DNA of 64,000 nucleotides from Glandiceps talaboti (taxonomy: Eukaryota > Hemichordata > Enteropneusta > Spengelidae). The stretch spans positions 301,001-365,000 of the forward strand of contig NC_135570.1 in the NCBI RefSeq assembly GCF_964340395.1, written 5' to 3'. This document shows positions 30,849-42,966 of the stretch, piece by piece. Position numbers and translations under genes: made by a program. The notes under the pieces were generated by a model. That model worked only from the letters and a program-made list of their open reading frames with translations. It ran no database searches and was not told the origin of the DNA. Numbering within the stretch: position 1 is the first letter of the stretch; each line of letters begins with the position of its first letter.

Positions 30849-33800
30849 TATGCGAAGCCGATAATTTCAAGTGCTTAATCCATGATTCTATAACTATTTT
30901 CCTAGATCAGTATCGATGTCAGCTGTTGTGTTACATTTTATGTTTGTTCTGTTGCAGATTGAAACATTACAGGCAAACAATGACGCTTTCAAAACGTATT
31001 TATGCAAACTTATCAACATTATATACACGGCAAACTAAGGGAGATGAATCACTACAAGATTGTACTAAAAGATATATCAATGCCATAGGTGAGAACTACA
31101 GGTACTGTTTATTACCTAGACCTGCAATCTGGTGTCCACCTTAATAATATTTTGTCAAATGTTAGTTGGTGTGTATAGCTATAGGTAATTTTACCTACCT
31201 TTGGTCTAAAAGATTAAATTTGACATCACCCCTGCGAGTCCAACACTACCTCAATGATAAAGGAAATCTCCTATTACAACTGACATGCCATCTTGATTAG
31301 ATGGTAATCAACCATTAATAATAGTATAACTGGTGTACAGTGTGTTAGTTATAGATTTTTACTGAGATCAAGAACTGTAAAAACAATTTCGGCTACATAG
31401 TCATATTGTTTTTCACAATGGTTTCTATGTACGAGCAAAAGTAGATGTTCTTGAGAGTGTCGTGAACGCCCTACAAAATCGTAGAGCTCCGCTGCAAACT
31501 CTATCAATTTGTAAGGCTTCTGCCCACCACATATGACACATATACCATACGACTGACTACTAATTGTGCCCAGGGCCCTGGAGAATGTTTACATCCCACC
31601 CATGCTGTATAATGTGTTAAACGTGTCTCTCGATATCTGAAATGATACTTATTTGAAAATAATTCCAATCATGACAGTGTATAAATATGGCAAGCAAACC
31701 AACTGTTACCATTTCAGTCATTTCGATACTTTGCATATCAGATATTACAACTCAATGAGCATCACTATACAAACGTCTTACAAGTAAAATGTCCATGGAT
31801 AAATCTGACGATGCCAATATTCCCTTACTATTTTACCTTACCTAGACCCCATCCATCTGACAGAAGGATACAGTGAACCCAACTATTGAACTCATCCACC
31901 CAACCCCATTCCATACTGTTACGTGCCAGTATATTGATACTTATTATGTCGGGGATTCGGCCAAAGACGGGGAGTGACGTCGCAACCTAGCTAGATCCTG
32001 TCTGGCTGTTCCCATTGTTCGTAGTTTAGGGTCTGTGCGCGTTTTGTAATAACAGCAACGGGTCACATCGTCCGATATAATTTTGCACCTGAATATAACA
32101 GTGGCCAGCTGGATGACAACACCAGGCATTGTAATTCGGCAGTGAATCTGAGACGTTAACTTCAAGTAAGTCAAAATGAAAAAGTGAGCTGTTGGTAATT
32201 GGCGATCTTTTGCGACGGACTGATAGAACATGGTGCAAGTGTGCTCGTTTCGAAGTTATGCTAAAATTTAAGAATGAAGATGTTGTCACGAAATGGGTCA
32301 ACGGAAAGTGTCAAATGGATAACTGAGTTCAAGATTTAGCAGTCTTATTTGTTTGGAACCAGCTGTCCTCTCAACTGCCTGTGTACAGCTTCATATAAAG
32401 CTATGTGCATGTGGAAACCACTTTACTGCTTACCGGAGTATTGCAAGTAATTCATTTTTGTTATTCTTTTACATTAGTTACATATCACTATTTTTCCGAT
32501 TTACTAAATTTGGTGAAAGTGTTAAGAAGTAGTTCTAGATCAACAACCCAGTCCAATATCCTTCGCTTTAATGGTATGAGACAAATTTATGATGTAATGA
32601 CCTAATCTCGAGCTATCGTATTTTTGTTTTCATTCACACTTATTGAGCTTGCAGAAAGGTTCTCATAAACTCCTACTCTTTCTTCCTCTAAAGTTCTCTC
32701 TCAAGTCGCCTATATGCAACGACGATAGCCCCTCTTCATGACTGTTACCAACTACTATATAATCCTAATTGGGTCACCTGTGGAAATCATTCAAGACATG
32801 CTGCTAATCTCTCACACGTGTACACATTCAAAGTATTGACATCAAACCTAATTGGTTTGTTCTTGTAACATCGATATCATATTGACAAAGAAAATAGGCA
32901 TGTCAAAAAGGTAGCATCTCACGTGACTGTAATTAAAATGTCACAAATTAAAATAAAGAGTGGGTTTTTAATCTAAAACTAAAATGCTATGATTCAAGAG
33001 GTAAAGTACATAGAATACACTATGTGCTGCTGACCAGCTATTCAACACACTTGTTATGTGTTCTGATGGAATTCATATAAATACACTAAACCCCTTGTCA
33101 TCAATTGATCCAGATTTAATGAAAGGTCCTCGTCATAAGAGCTAATGTGTCATGCATCGAGGGTTAAGTATTTCAGCTGTCGGGATCCTGACAAGGGTAA
33201 TTGCAATCACTGACGTTGCTTTAATATGTTATGCATGCTGATGTCCCGTCGATCAATGTCGTTTTAATAAGGAGTTACCTCAAAATTGACAGAATTTTAA
33301 CTCCGTCGGAAAACTACAATAAAATCAGTGTACTGGACACAATCGGCGACATGCGCTATTACAATAAGATATCATATTAATATACCTAGGAGGTATATGG
33401 TACAACTCTAATGAGTTATTTGGGGGAAAATGCAGGATCAGATAACTCGCGTTTCCTGGCCATCTCAGTTGTAACTGGGCGTGTTTTTATGTCTGAATGT
33501 TTGTGTACATTTTAAATTACAGTGACGTTACTAACGCATATTTCTATGTCTGTTGGTTAGGATACATTCTTTTAATCACACTGACGTCACTAACCCTGCT
33601 TCAAATCTATCCTCAATGTTCCCTATTAGTCTTCATAAGTCAATAATCTGACAAATTTAAGATTATGGAATTAAAATTAATCAAGTTTAGAGTTAATGAT
33701 ACCAGACAGGAGTAATATCTATAAATGATACATAATGATTTTCGAATACAAGCATACATCCTTCTATTTCCGAGATTCAAGCACAAAAACAGTTGATCCT

Positions 33801-36007
33801 TTAATTCTATATATCAGTGCCTCAATATGACAGTCTCCTGGTAATTCGCCTGTGAAGAGGTGGCAAAACGTGTAGGAGTGTCAGGGTGCTTTGAAGGCTC
33901 CAGGTTTCAATTCCAGCAATCATTTTTAGATGGAGGACATGTCGTACTGGTTCATACAGCAACGTATCATTCTTCTCCTACCTAACTTTAGATGTTGAAA
34001 TATATACGCTTTTCAATCATATTTGTTTGTCGTTTGTTAGCTCTTGAGCTGGACAAATAATTGACAGTGTTGTGCGTACTTGTCAGACCCCTACAGTCTT
34101 GCTATAAAAAAAAACTTGTATTGCCCATTAAAAATGTAGAAGACTGCAGAAAAAATAAATGCTCGAGGTGTTATTTTGAATCGTTCTCTGTGCATTGAAT
34201 AGTCAGAGTACACAATTATCGAGGTGATAGTAACCTTGGCAACCGTCTTCCCGATGGTTACAGATAAGACAAGGAGATTTATGCAGTGTTGGTAATGTTG
34301 ACATTTGGTTGACACTGCAAAGTTCTAGCAGCCTCAAACGTTAAAGTACCTATGGAATGAACGAATGGAAGGTTTATGTTATGCTGTTGTATAAATTGCA
34401 ATGTGACGTCGTACCCAAAATAACACATACGAAGCCGTCTAATGTAGTTCCTGCTTTTTAAGCGAAAGGTGGAAATTCTAGGAAAAGTCATTTTTGCGAT
34501 GCACTGAAAATGAGCCTGGCATTACTTGATGCTGTCGGTGCTAATATACAGTACATGCGATATCTCGTTACAAATGGGGAATGAATACCATGTGTCCCTT
34601 TGGGTACAAATGAAATGCTTATAAAAGATGCTGTCTTCTGTGACCACGATCATTCCAAATATTCCCTTGTGTCCAAAATCATCTACACAAGAAAGAAATT
34701 GACGAAATCAAAGTTGTTAACATGCATTATCAGGAAACTGGAGTTTGTATATTATAACAGGCTTATCATGCATGGAGATTTCACTGTATCCCTATGGGAA
34801 CGGTTCTCCATGACTCGATTAGTGAAAATGGTGGATTCCCACGATCTTGATTAAGTTGTTCAGTTATACATTGAAACCGTCTAACTTCTCCACATTGCTA
34901 TATATACTATATATTACGGTTTAATTTTGTACTGTGTTGAACTTGTAGATTTTGAACGACAAGCTATACTTCAGCGTCTATACCTACATAAGGTCATCGA
35001 TTCTTGTTAAGAGTTGTGACACTATGATGAAGCAAACTTGCAAGATGGATGGTTCTTACTATTTACATTTATAGTAATTAATTCTAGATGCTCTAGCTGA
35101 ATGCCTTTTCCTATTCCCCAAGCCCCCTACTCCAATCAAACCTATCGGTCGTACGTATGTGTGTGTGTTGGGAATGTTAGCGAATATTTCTTCAAAACAT
35201 GCTATACGTGCGTCTTTGTGTGATGTTCTGGTCAATATTTGTCTGAATGTATAATCGGAATCATATCTTTTCACCATTATGAATACGTGTTTAGAGCATT
35301 CATATAGACGTAGAATAATTGGTTGCACAGAAAACGCCACTGTATAATAGCGCATGTAACTCACTCGAACCCTGGCGGTTCCTTGCACTTGACATGAATA
35401 ATTGCATAAAGCCGCATGGATTTAACTGCTGTTAATACATTAATCTGATCATTTTATCAGATAGAGACCAGGTGTGTTTGTTACCCTAAGCTTATAGTGT
35501 AATGATAGCAATGTCGATATATTCCAGAAAGGCGCCAAACATGTCCATTAGTAAGAAGGCATTAGCCATCAACTTGGACAGCGTCTTCAATATAGTTGAT
35601 ACAGGAAATTCACATTTATTGACATTTATCTCGAATCCAGGGCACGTTTCTCTTTTGCGATTTAATAATGTGCCTGCATCTTTATTCTTGCGTCTTGATA
35701 GATCTGAAGGGCTATTGAAATCGCACGCAGGGTGTTTTATCGTAACATAAATTTGTCATCAGTTCATATTTGTCTATAGAATGTAATGTTCCAATAAAAT
35801 ATTATAGCATTGTAGATTGGAACTTCATAAATGTTACAAGATAATCAAATGTAAATAAGTAAACTAAGTGTCGACTAAGGCTTCCTCCTATGACTGTATT
35901 GAGAAGAACTATTGCTGGACATATTCTGACTGCGTAAAATATTTTCATTTGGTCAAGCAAAACAATTTTGAAGTTTCGATAACCTAACCCTACATGTATT
36001 CCTATCT
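30849..36007. other. Anonymous intergenic stretch
   Basis: No gene I can support. A candidate exon-like segment lies at 30958-31088 (see findings). Frames at 31944-32301, 34091-34854 and 35059-35750 have no recognisable domain. Confidence 0.4.
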
Positions 36008-36864
36008 TTTAGTGTTGCCCCTACAGTGTATGTATGCTGACGATACCAAAATATGTCGCATAGTTAGAACACAAGATGATTGTATTTCTCTTCAAACAGA
36101 CATTAATAATGTCTATAAATGGTGTAATACATGGGAAGTGAAGCTCAATGTGAGGAAGTGTAATGTAATTACATTTAGTAACAAAAAGAAACTGATTACA
36201 TACAATTACAGTATTGCTGATGGTCCTCTTGGTTCGTGTTCACAGAATCAAAGATCTTTGTATTCTACTTTCTTCACAGATGTCTTTTAGCACCCATATT
36301 GATAGTATTGTCAGGAAAGCTTTTAGTATGATGGGTTTTATCAAACATACATGTGCCAATTATTCCAACATTTCTACATTAAGATCTTTATATGTGAGCC
36401 ATGTTAGAAGTCATCTTGAGTACTGCAGTGTAATTTGGTCACCATGGCAAGTAACTCAAATTGATAAAATCGAACGTGTACAGCAGACATTTATTAATTT
36501 TTTATGTTTTAAATCAAATGTGCAATATACTTCAACAGATTACGATTCGCTGTGTGCTAGGTTTAAGCTTCCCCCACTGGTGAGGAGGCGAAAGTTTTTA
36601 GATGCTATTTTTGTTTACAATCTGGTCAATTCATACTATAATTGTCCATCCATTTTGTACAAGGTTTGTTTTAATGTACAGAGCAGACAGCTACGTATTA
36701 ACCATATCTTTCGCATCAGTGCCTCCAGAGTAAATCTGAGAAAATATTCCCCAATTTTAAGATGTTTAACCACTTGTAATGACGTTTTTAAAGCAAATCC
36801 AAACATAGATTTATTTAGTCCTGTTTCCGCCTTTCGGCGTGTGCTTCAGACTGCGTGTTTTTAA
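36008..36864 (+). pseudogene. Truncated, frameshifted LINE reverse transcriptase
   Basis: First frame: CMYADDTKICRIV, then LQTDINNVYKWC and LNVRKCNVITFSNKKK. These match the palm motif (YADD catalytic pair) and the W-x-x-x-W/L-N-x-x-K-C segment of non-LTR RTs. After a frameshift near 36230-36240 the protein continues as IKDLCILLSSQMSFSTHI, HLEYCSVIWSPW, a typical thumb and C-terminal region, to a TAA at 36862-36864. The catalytic N-terminal half and endonuclease are absent, so the copy cannot be active. Confidence 0.85.
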
Positions 36865-36997
36865 TAATTTTACCTATTTTGTTGTTTTTATTTCTGTGTT
36901 TGCCTTTTATGTCATGTCACTTCTTTCTGTTATTGCTGCCCCTTGTTTTTATCTTTTTAGTGCTTGTTTTTCCTTATTTGTTTCTAAAGGTGCCTGT

Positions 36998-37018
36998 GAA
37001 TGGGCTTTATGCCCGTTC
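36998..37018 (+). other. Hairpin near the LINE 3' end
   Basis: AATGGGC-TTTAT-GCCCGTT: a 7-bp stem (one G-T pair) with a 5-nt loop, about 10 bp before the AAAT tail. LINE 3' stem-loops of this kind can serve as recognition structures for the element's own reverse transcriptase. Confidence 0.7.
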
Positions 37019-37043
37019 GTTTACCTGAATAAATAAATAAATT

Positions 37044-37689
37044 AGGAAACAGTTCAGAAATATATAATGTATCTTGTCCAGATACTTCGTCTAGATTCTA
37101 TTGACTTCTTCAGTGGACTGGATGTTTTCTTTATGTGTTAATGGCGTCACGTGATTATTTAACCAAGTCTAGACAATGTAACATTTCCTGCTTGTGATAA
37201 AATAACCTTTATATATATTCTGAAACTAAGCTGATGAATTTCTTTGGATCAATTCAGAAATGGCTTGAATATCATACATTTATAGCTACTCTAACTGCAA
37301 CTGGGCCGTTTTAACTACTGATTTATTAGATATAATGACATTCATAAACACATACACCCTGAACAGTATTGAAATACTTGTGGATAAACATATTTGTGTA
37401 GCTGTATGATAAAATAAATCAAATCAATGACTTTATCAAATCAGTGCTCCATATTCGATCACGATTTAACCTTGTTACTTTACTACTCACAAATAAAAAA
37501 ACCTTTGATCAACAAGTTCAATGTCTAATTATGGATATTTTAACAATATTTAGTGACTTCGATTCATTGTTGGTTTTCTGATCGATAAAATAATACTGCA
37601 GTTACAGGTGCAGTTTTAAGTGAACAATATAAATTTTAAAATGGCATGTCCTTTCCCCTCCTTCAAAAATACTAACAATCAATAAAATC
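37044..37689. other. Anonymous intergenic stretch
   Basis: AT-rich. No feature recognised. Confidence 0.5.
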
Positions 37690-37698
37690 AATAACAAA

Positions 37699-37757
<59 letters not shown>

Positions 37758-37760
37758 ATA
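37690..37760. repeat. (AAAT)n tetranucleotide array
   Basis: About 17 AAAT units. It could be the tail of a degraded retroelement, but no element body is recognisable beside it. Confidence 0.95.
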
Positions 37761-37902
37761 CAAACAAATTAAAGTCTATGTTCGAAAGACACAATGGATT
37801 TTTACTTGACCATTTATATGCCTCTTTTCAAAAGGTTTGTTAAATAATTTGATTTTTTTAAAGTTCGTAAGGATTGTTTTTGTTATTCTTATTGTTCTTG
37901 TT

Positions 37903-37903
<1 letters not shown>

Positions 37904-37949
<46 letters not shown>

Positions 37950-37971
37950 GCTGCTGCTGCTGCTGCTGCTG
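37904..37971. repeat. (TTG)n-(CTG)n trinucleotide array
   Basis: About 15 TTG units followed by about 7 CTG units. Poly-Asn/poly-Ser frames on the minus strand are artefacts. Confidence 0.96.
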
Positions 37972-40794
37972 ATCTTGTTTGTAGGTTTCGGTATTGGTTT
38001 GTAGAAATGCAAGAGAGGGGGAAGTATTGAATGGGTGGCTATTAACGAATGAATAAGTGTAAAATTGTGTGAAAGTTAAACAAAACAGTTACAGGTTGTG
38101 GATGAAGAAAAAGGTATAGTTACAGGGTCGTTATTGTTGTAACATACATGAAGGTGTACGTTCGTGCTTGTCAACCCATTTAAAATCCCATCTTTAATTT
38201 GTCAATAATATTGCCATTCACTTGTAGAGATCATCCATACTAAAGAAATTAGGAAGAATAGAGCTTGTCAGATTCCTGTCAAAAGGAAAAGGTATTGTAT
38301 ATTTCTTAATTGTATCATGCTAATCTCAATGACGTGTTCCATCTCACTCACTATTTTAAAATACATTTCTTTAAACACAACTTTGGAAACTTGTTTTTTT
38401 TGGCATCTGCACGTACGTGCTCTACATTACATGTATGGCTGAGACGAATAGTGTGTACGTGTATATATCATTTTATACGCTTGGGTAAATAAACCACTTA
38501 TATATTAGATAGTGCACTTTAGGAGTTGCCTTCTTGCATTCTTTTTTCATTCGTCGGATTGTATTACCTTTTAATACTTCTCATTACACATCTCATTTAG
38601 GAAGCTACCAATCAAATGGTGATTCACATGTACAATATACATTGCTATATGATAGTTTTATACTAAGGATGTTAAACAAAAAAATGCATATCACAAGATC
38701 CTCTTTCATTTGACATTCGTTGTCATGTTACGTTTCTTTAGACGCCAACCGTGCTTTCACTTCATAGAAATGCGTTAGCTCCTAGACAAACGTAGCTTAA
38801 AACAAATGCTTTGCATGTTGTATACAGTCCTGTATGATAATCGTCACCGGTTGGTTATCCTTATAATCTGTGAAACTAAGATTCGTGGTTTTAAAGTTCG
38901 TCTCAGCAGGTAAAATGCCAATCAAATAGTTTTCATGATGAAATAATCCAAGACGTCAGGGACGTATAATCTTTCATGACCGGCTTTGCAATATGATCTT
39001 ATATTAGAAAATTAATCACGGCTTTTCGCATCACAGCTGCTCCCTTGGTGGGAGAATCGTAATTTCTCTGGGCCTTGCAAAAGAAAAGAAGCACTAACTT
39101 TCTTTTCTGCTTCTATACATATCTTTATGAATATCTTACCTCGCTAAACAATATTTGCACAGCTTAACGTCGATGACGTATGAAATGAACCGAAGAAATT
39201 GGAAAGAAGGTTTAGGATGTACTATCACTATATCTATTCATGTGATAATTGAATTCGATGCTGTCACTGATTGTAATTTTAAGTTATCTGCTAGGCCGCT
39301 CTTTTACACAATATGTAGACTATATCAAGCAAATTAAAAAAATAATTGCGTGTTTCCGGTAAGGCGTAAAAACATTTTGTGGCTCAGATTACATTCAATT
39401 TTAGAATAGGTGGTGTAGGTATATATTTTTTTATCTTATTTTTAAAACAATTTTTGTTTCATATGCGAGTGTATAGTTCAGGTGATTATGTTTTCCGTTG
39501 TTTTCCATATGATCTTTGTGTTATTGGTTTCTGCTCATCAGACGTACAGCCATTCACATTGGAAGAACAGTTTTATATTGTCTTTTTAAGTTGATGTCAG
39601 TTTCCGCATCCACTATTTCTTGCGAGACTTCACTATGTTCACGATTTTATTTTTTTTCTCGAATACATAAAAAAAGTTTAGGGTCGGCGTGAAAAACTAG
39701 GTGGGGTCGGGTTTAAACCATGATTGTACTTCAGTCAATCCAGATGTATAATTGGGGATATGGTAGGACAGGAGATGCCGTCTTAATACTTTAATCTTAT
39801 GTGCTCAAATATACTGCAATGGATTGTATGCTTCCAAGAGAATTGAGGATGTTATATAGGGCTTTTGTGTCGATATAGAAATAATTGCACAGTGTTCAGC
39901 ACTATGATGACGACGTCCATTTTGGAAGGCGCTTTTTAACTATGTCCTACTATTATTACATACCTTAAATTAGATATCAAGACAATTCCCTGTGTTATGT
40001 TTCTATGCCATCAATGTGATTTGCAATATAAGATACACCATGGAGATTACTCATACTTTGTCAAACACAGAGAAACATGAGATGTACTCATAAATCTTAC
40101 TCAAAGCAAATACTGTAAATGGTTTTAGTAGAACACTGGGTAATCATGAACAATTATGCAGTATTCAAATACAGTACTTGCAAATGTTTTCGAGTTTCAC
40201 TTCATGCTCAGTGTTTATACCCTAGATGGGCGTTTACAGATTCGTGCGACTGGGGTGGTTTTTTTTTGAAAATGTTTTGTTAGGTAAACTATATTGCTCG
40301 TAATACTGTACACCTGAAGAGTACTGCCTTACATATGGTAAGCGTATACTTTTGTTGCTGTACACACGATAAATCGAATCAAAATGATTTTTAGGTCCTC
40401 GTCTTTTAAACTGTCTCTGCAGTGCTTATCGACCATAATGAAGATGTACAATGCGTAATGATTGGTATTTTAACAATTTTCAGTGAGAGGTTGTCTGATC
40501 AAAATATGATATTCCGAGTTATTTAAGTAAATACACCGGCAATGAAAAGTGAATAAAAAATTACCTAAACTCCTGGCTGGACCGCAAAAGAAGTTTGTTC
40601 AAAGTAGTGAATTTAGTAAATATAGCTTTGGTTATTTGATGAAAAAATGTCTCAGTTGCAGCGAGTGAAGATGTAACAAACTCCACCCTAAAACACAGAA
40701 TAAATCTCTCATTCCTACTTTTGTTTCTATTCGAATACGATAAAGTGTCAAATCCACTATTATAAAAATCATAATACTTATGCTAACGTAATAA
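37972..40794. other. Anonymous intergenic stretch
   Basis: No gene recognised. Short frames at 38310, 39155 and 39379 have no supporting motifs. Confidence 0.45.
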
Positions 40795-40902
40795 TGTATG
40801 TATGTATGTATGTATGTATGTATGTATGTATGTATGTGTATGTATGTATGTATGTATGTATGTATGTATGTATGTATGTATGTGTATGTATGTATGTATG
40901 TG
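40795..40902. repeat. (TATG)n tetranucleotide array
   Basis: TATG units with two TG interruptions, grading into TG/TATG-like sequence to about 40960. Confidence 0.95.
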
Positions 40903-41250
40903 TGTCTGTGTACATGTTTGTATGTGTACATGTTTGTATACGCGTGTGTGCGTACTTGTGTGTAATATTGTAACTATATAATACCTAATAGAAATCATTT
41001 TCCTCGCTTTCTTTAATGTTATGAATATGAACATTTTAACCATCATCCATTTCAAAATGCATTTACACTACCAATATAAGCTTACTACCAGTGATGGTAT
41101 GCAAATGTCAACAAGGCGTATTCACTCGAAACGCGATCAGTATAACATGACCTTTTTCTCTCCCGACGTAACCCAGGCTGCGTACTGCATGACGATCGGA
41201 CACTTTACATAATTATAACCTAAAATCAAATGACACCAACGCCAAAACTT

Positions 41251-41850
41251 CGAAATAAATGTCTCTTTTTTCCTGTCAAACTAAAAACAACAACAACAAA
41301 AAAAAAAAATATGATACGAAAAAGGGACACATTTTTTCGTATAGCGAACTTTGGACATTAAAATATAAGCAGTAAACGTTTATGTCAATCTCTTGGTTTA
41401 AGCAGTTCAAACATAATATGAGCTATTTAATGCGTAGTGTTTATTAATCAACAAATGATCTCTAAGACCGCACTGCCACTGAACGGTTCGTTACAATATG
41501 CCCCTTTACAATTTTGTAGTCATGTTAGTATTCCCTATGGGCATTGCGCGGGGTCAAGGGTCAAATGGGGGTAAATCCCACAGCTGTGGCTGTAGCAGAC
41601 GACACCTGCACAGGTTGAAGGGTTGACACGCGACGGTCCTGTCCACAAACTATATGTTCTTTTTCCCCGGAAATTAGTGAGTATTCCTCTATATATTATC
41701 TACTAGTCAACTTCGTTATCAAATAAGAAATAGTTCATAGTTTTAAAAATATTTCTGTTGCCATTGAGTCCGAAAACGTGATATGTAATGTTAGCGTTAT
41801 GGCCCAAATTTCGCCTGGACTGTCTCGATTGGTAATTATCATCTGCTCCC
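41251..41850. mobile_element. Dispersed repeat family, copy B (inverted, internally deleted)
   Basis: Reverse complement of copy A at 11113-11964, with high identity across, for example, the segments around GGTCAAGGGTCAAATGGGGG and CGAACTTTGGACATTAAAAT. Relative to A it lacks an internal segment at the CGCCTGGACTGTCTCG junction (about 41814-41828) and has a much shorter (GTT)n. The shared boundaries in unrelated flanks mark both as copies of one repeat family. Confidence 0.8.
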
Positions 41851-42966
41851 CTGGTGCTCTATCTGTTTGAGTATGTATACGTTTGCTAAATTAGAAATAT
41901 GACTATGGTAGCTATGTACATGGAACTTACAAGCGAACAGCTAATGGATAGACGAGGCATTGAAAATGTTTCTAAAGGTCTATACAAATGTCAAGATCAT
42001 GATAACCCTACTAATGGTAGCTTTAAAGTATGTTCATACAGGATGCGATTTAAAGTGTCTTCTAGTGAGTAGAGAACATCGTGCACTAAAAAGGAAAGTC
42101 ATCAAGATAAGAACCAACGAACTCCTTGCTTAAAATATGCCATGTGATTGTTCACTGATTACTGACTTTCTTTGTTGTTTGATATCGTATGGCCTTATAA
42201 TTATTTATTATAATATTAACATATTCATGTACATTAAAATTTCTAAAATTTGATGCTACATTTAATGAGAGAAAGCGTGCGGCTCACTATTGACTTTGTT
42301 ATGGATAAAAACATGCACTGCAATGATGCAAGCTGTGGGATACATATTTAAATGACTGGAAACTCACCAATTTTGGTAAGAATTTGTCAGAAATGATATA
42401 CAGTCGGTCAGCAAACTATAAGATTACTGATTAAAATGCTGACGTCATACCTATGTTTACAACACAAGTTTGATAGATTGAAAAGAAACATACACATTGA
42501 TATTTAGTGTGTTTGAAAGTGCAACAGAAAATCTCAAGGTATGGCGTAGTTTGTTGAATATCATATTACTATTATAGTCTACAAATAATGGATTGTAGCA
42601 GTTAAAATAGCCCACCAATTCAACAGAGAATTGTCAGCATTTTAAAACGTGAAACATTGTACACAGCTGAACTTAGCACCAAGTCGACAACACTACTTTT
42701 CACGAGGACTTATGAATGTATTTGATGTTTTATTCCTTGTAAAATTGAACAATCTTCACATTGTTCAGATGACTAACTGGTGTTGAATACATGAAAGTAT
42801 GATGAAGATACAAAACTGTTGAATGTTGAATAAGATGGTCCTAAATGTGAGCCTCAGTATGACAGATAAACCCCTCCAGTACAAATATATGCAACTAATT
42901 GCCAATATATCGTGTTACTGGAATAACAGGATCCCAAAGCTATTAGTGTATCAATGTCAAATCTTT
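41851..42966. other. Anonymous intergenic stretch
   Basis: No gene or repeat recognised. Confidence 0.45.

Larger units (their letters stand above)
36008..37043 (+). mobile_element. 5'-truncated non-LTR retrotransposon (jockey/CR1-like LINE)
   Basis: It contains the C-terminal part of a reverse transcriptase, beginning at the YADD active-site box, then a 3' UTR with a short hairpin, then a (TGAA)(TAAA)n tail ending near 37043. 5' truncation and a short-repeat tail are typical of LINE insertions made by target-primed reverse transcription. It lies between the two receptor genes. Confidence 0.85.

Noticed and set aside
35059-35388. 109-aa minus-strand ORF
   Set aside because: No recognised domain or paralogue; the length is within chance for a 64-kb AT-rich window.
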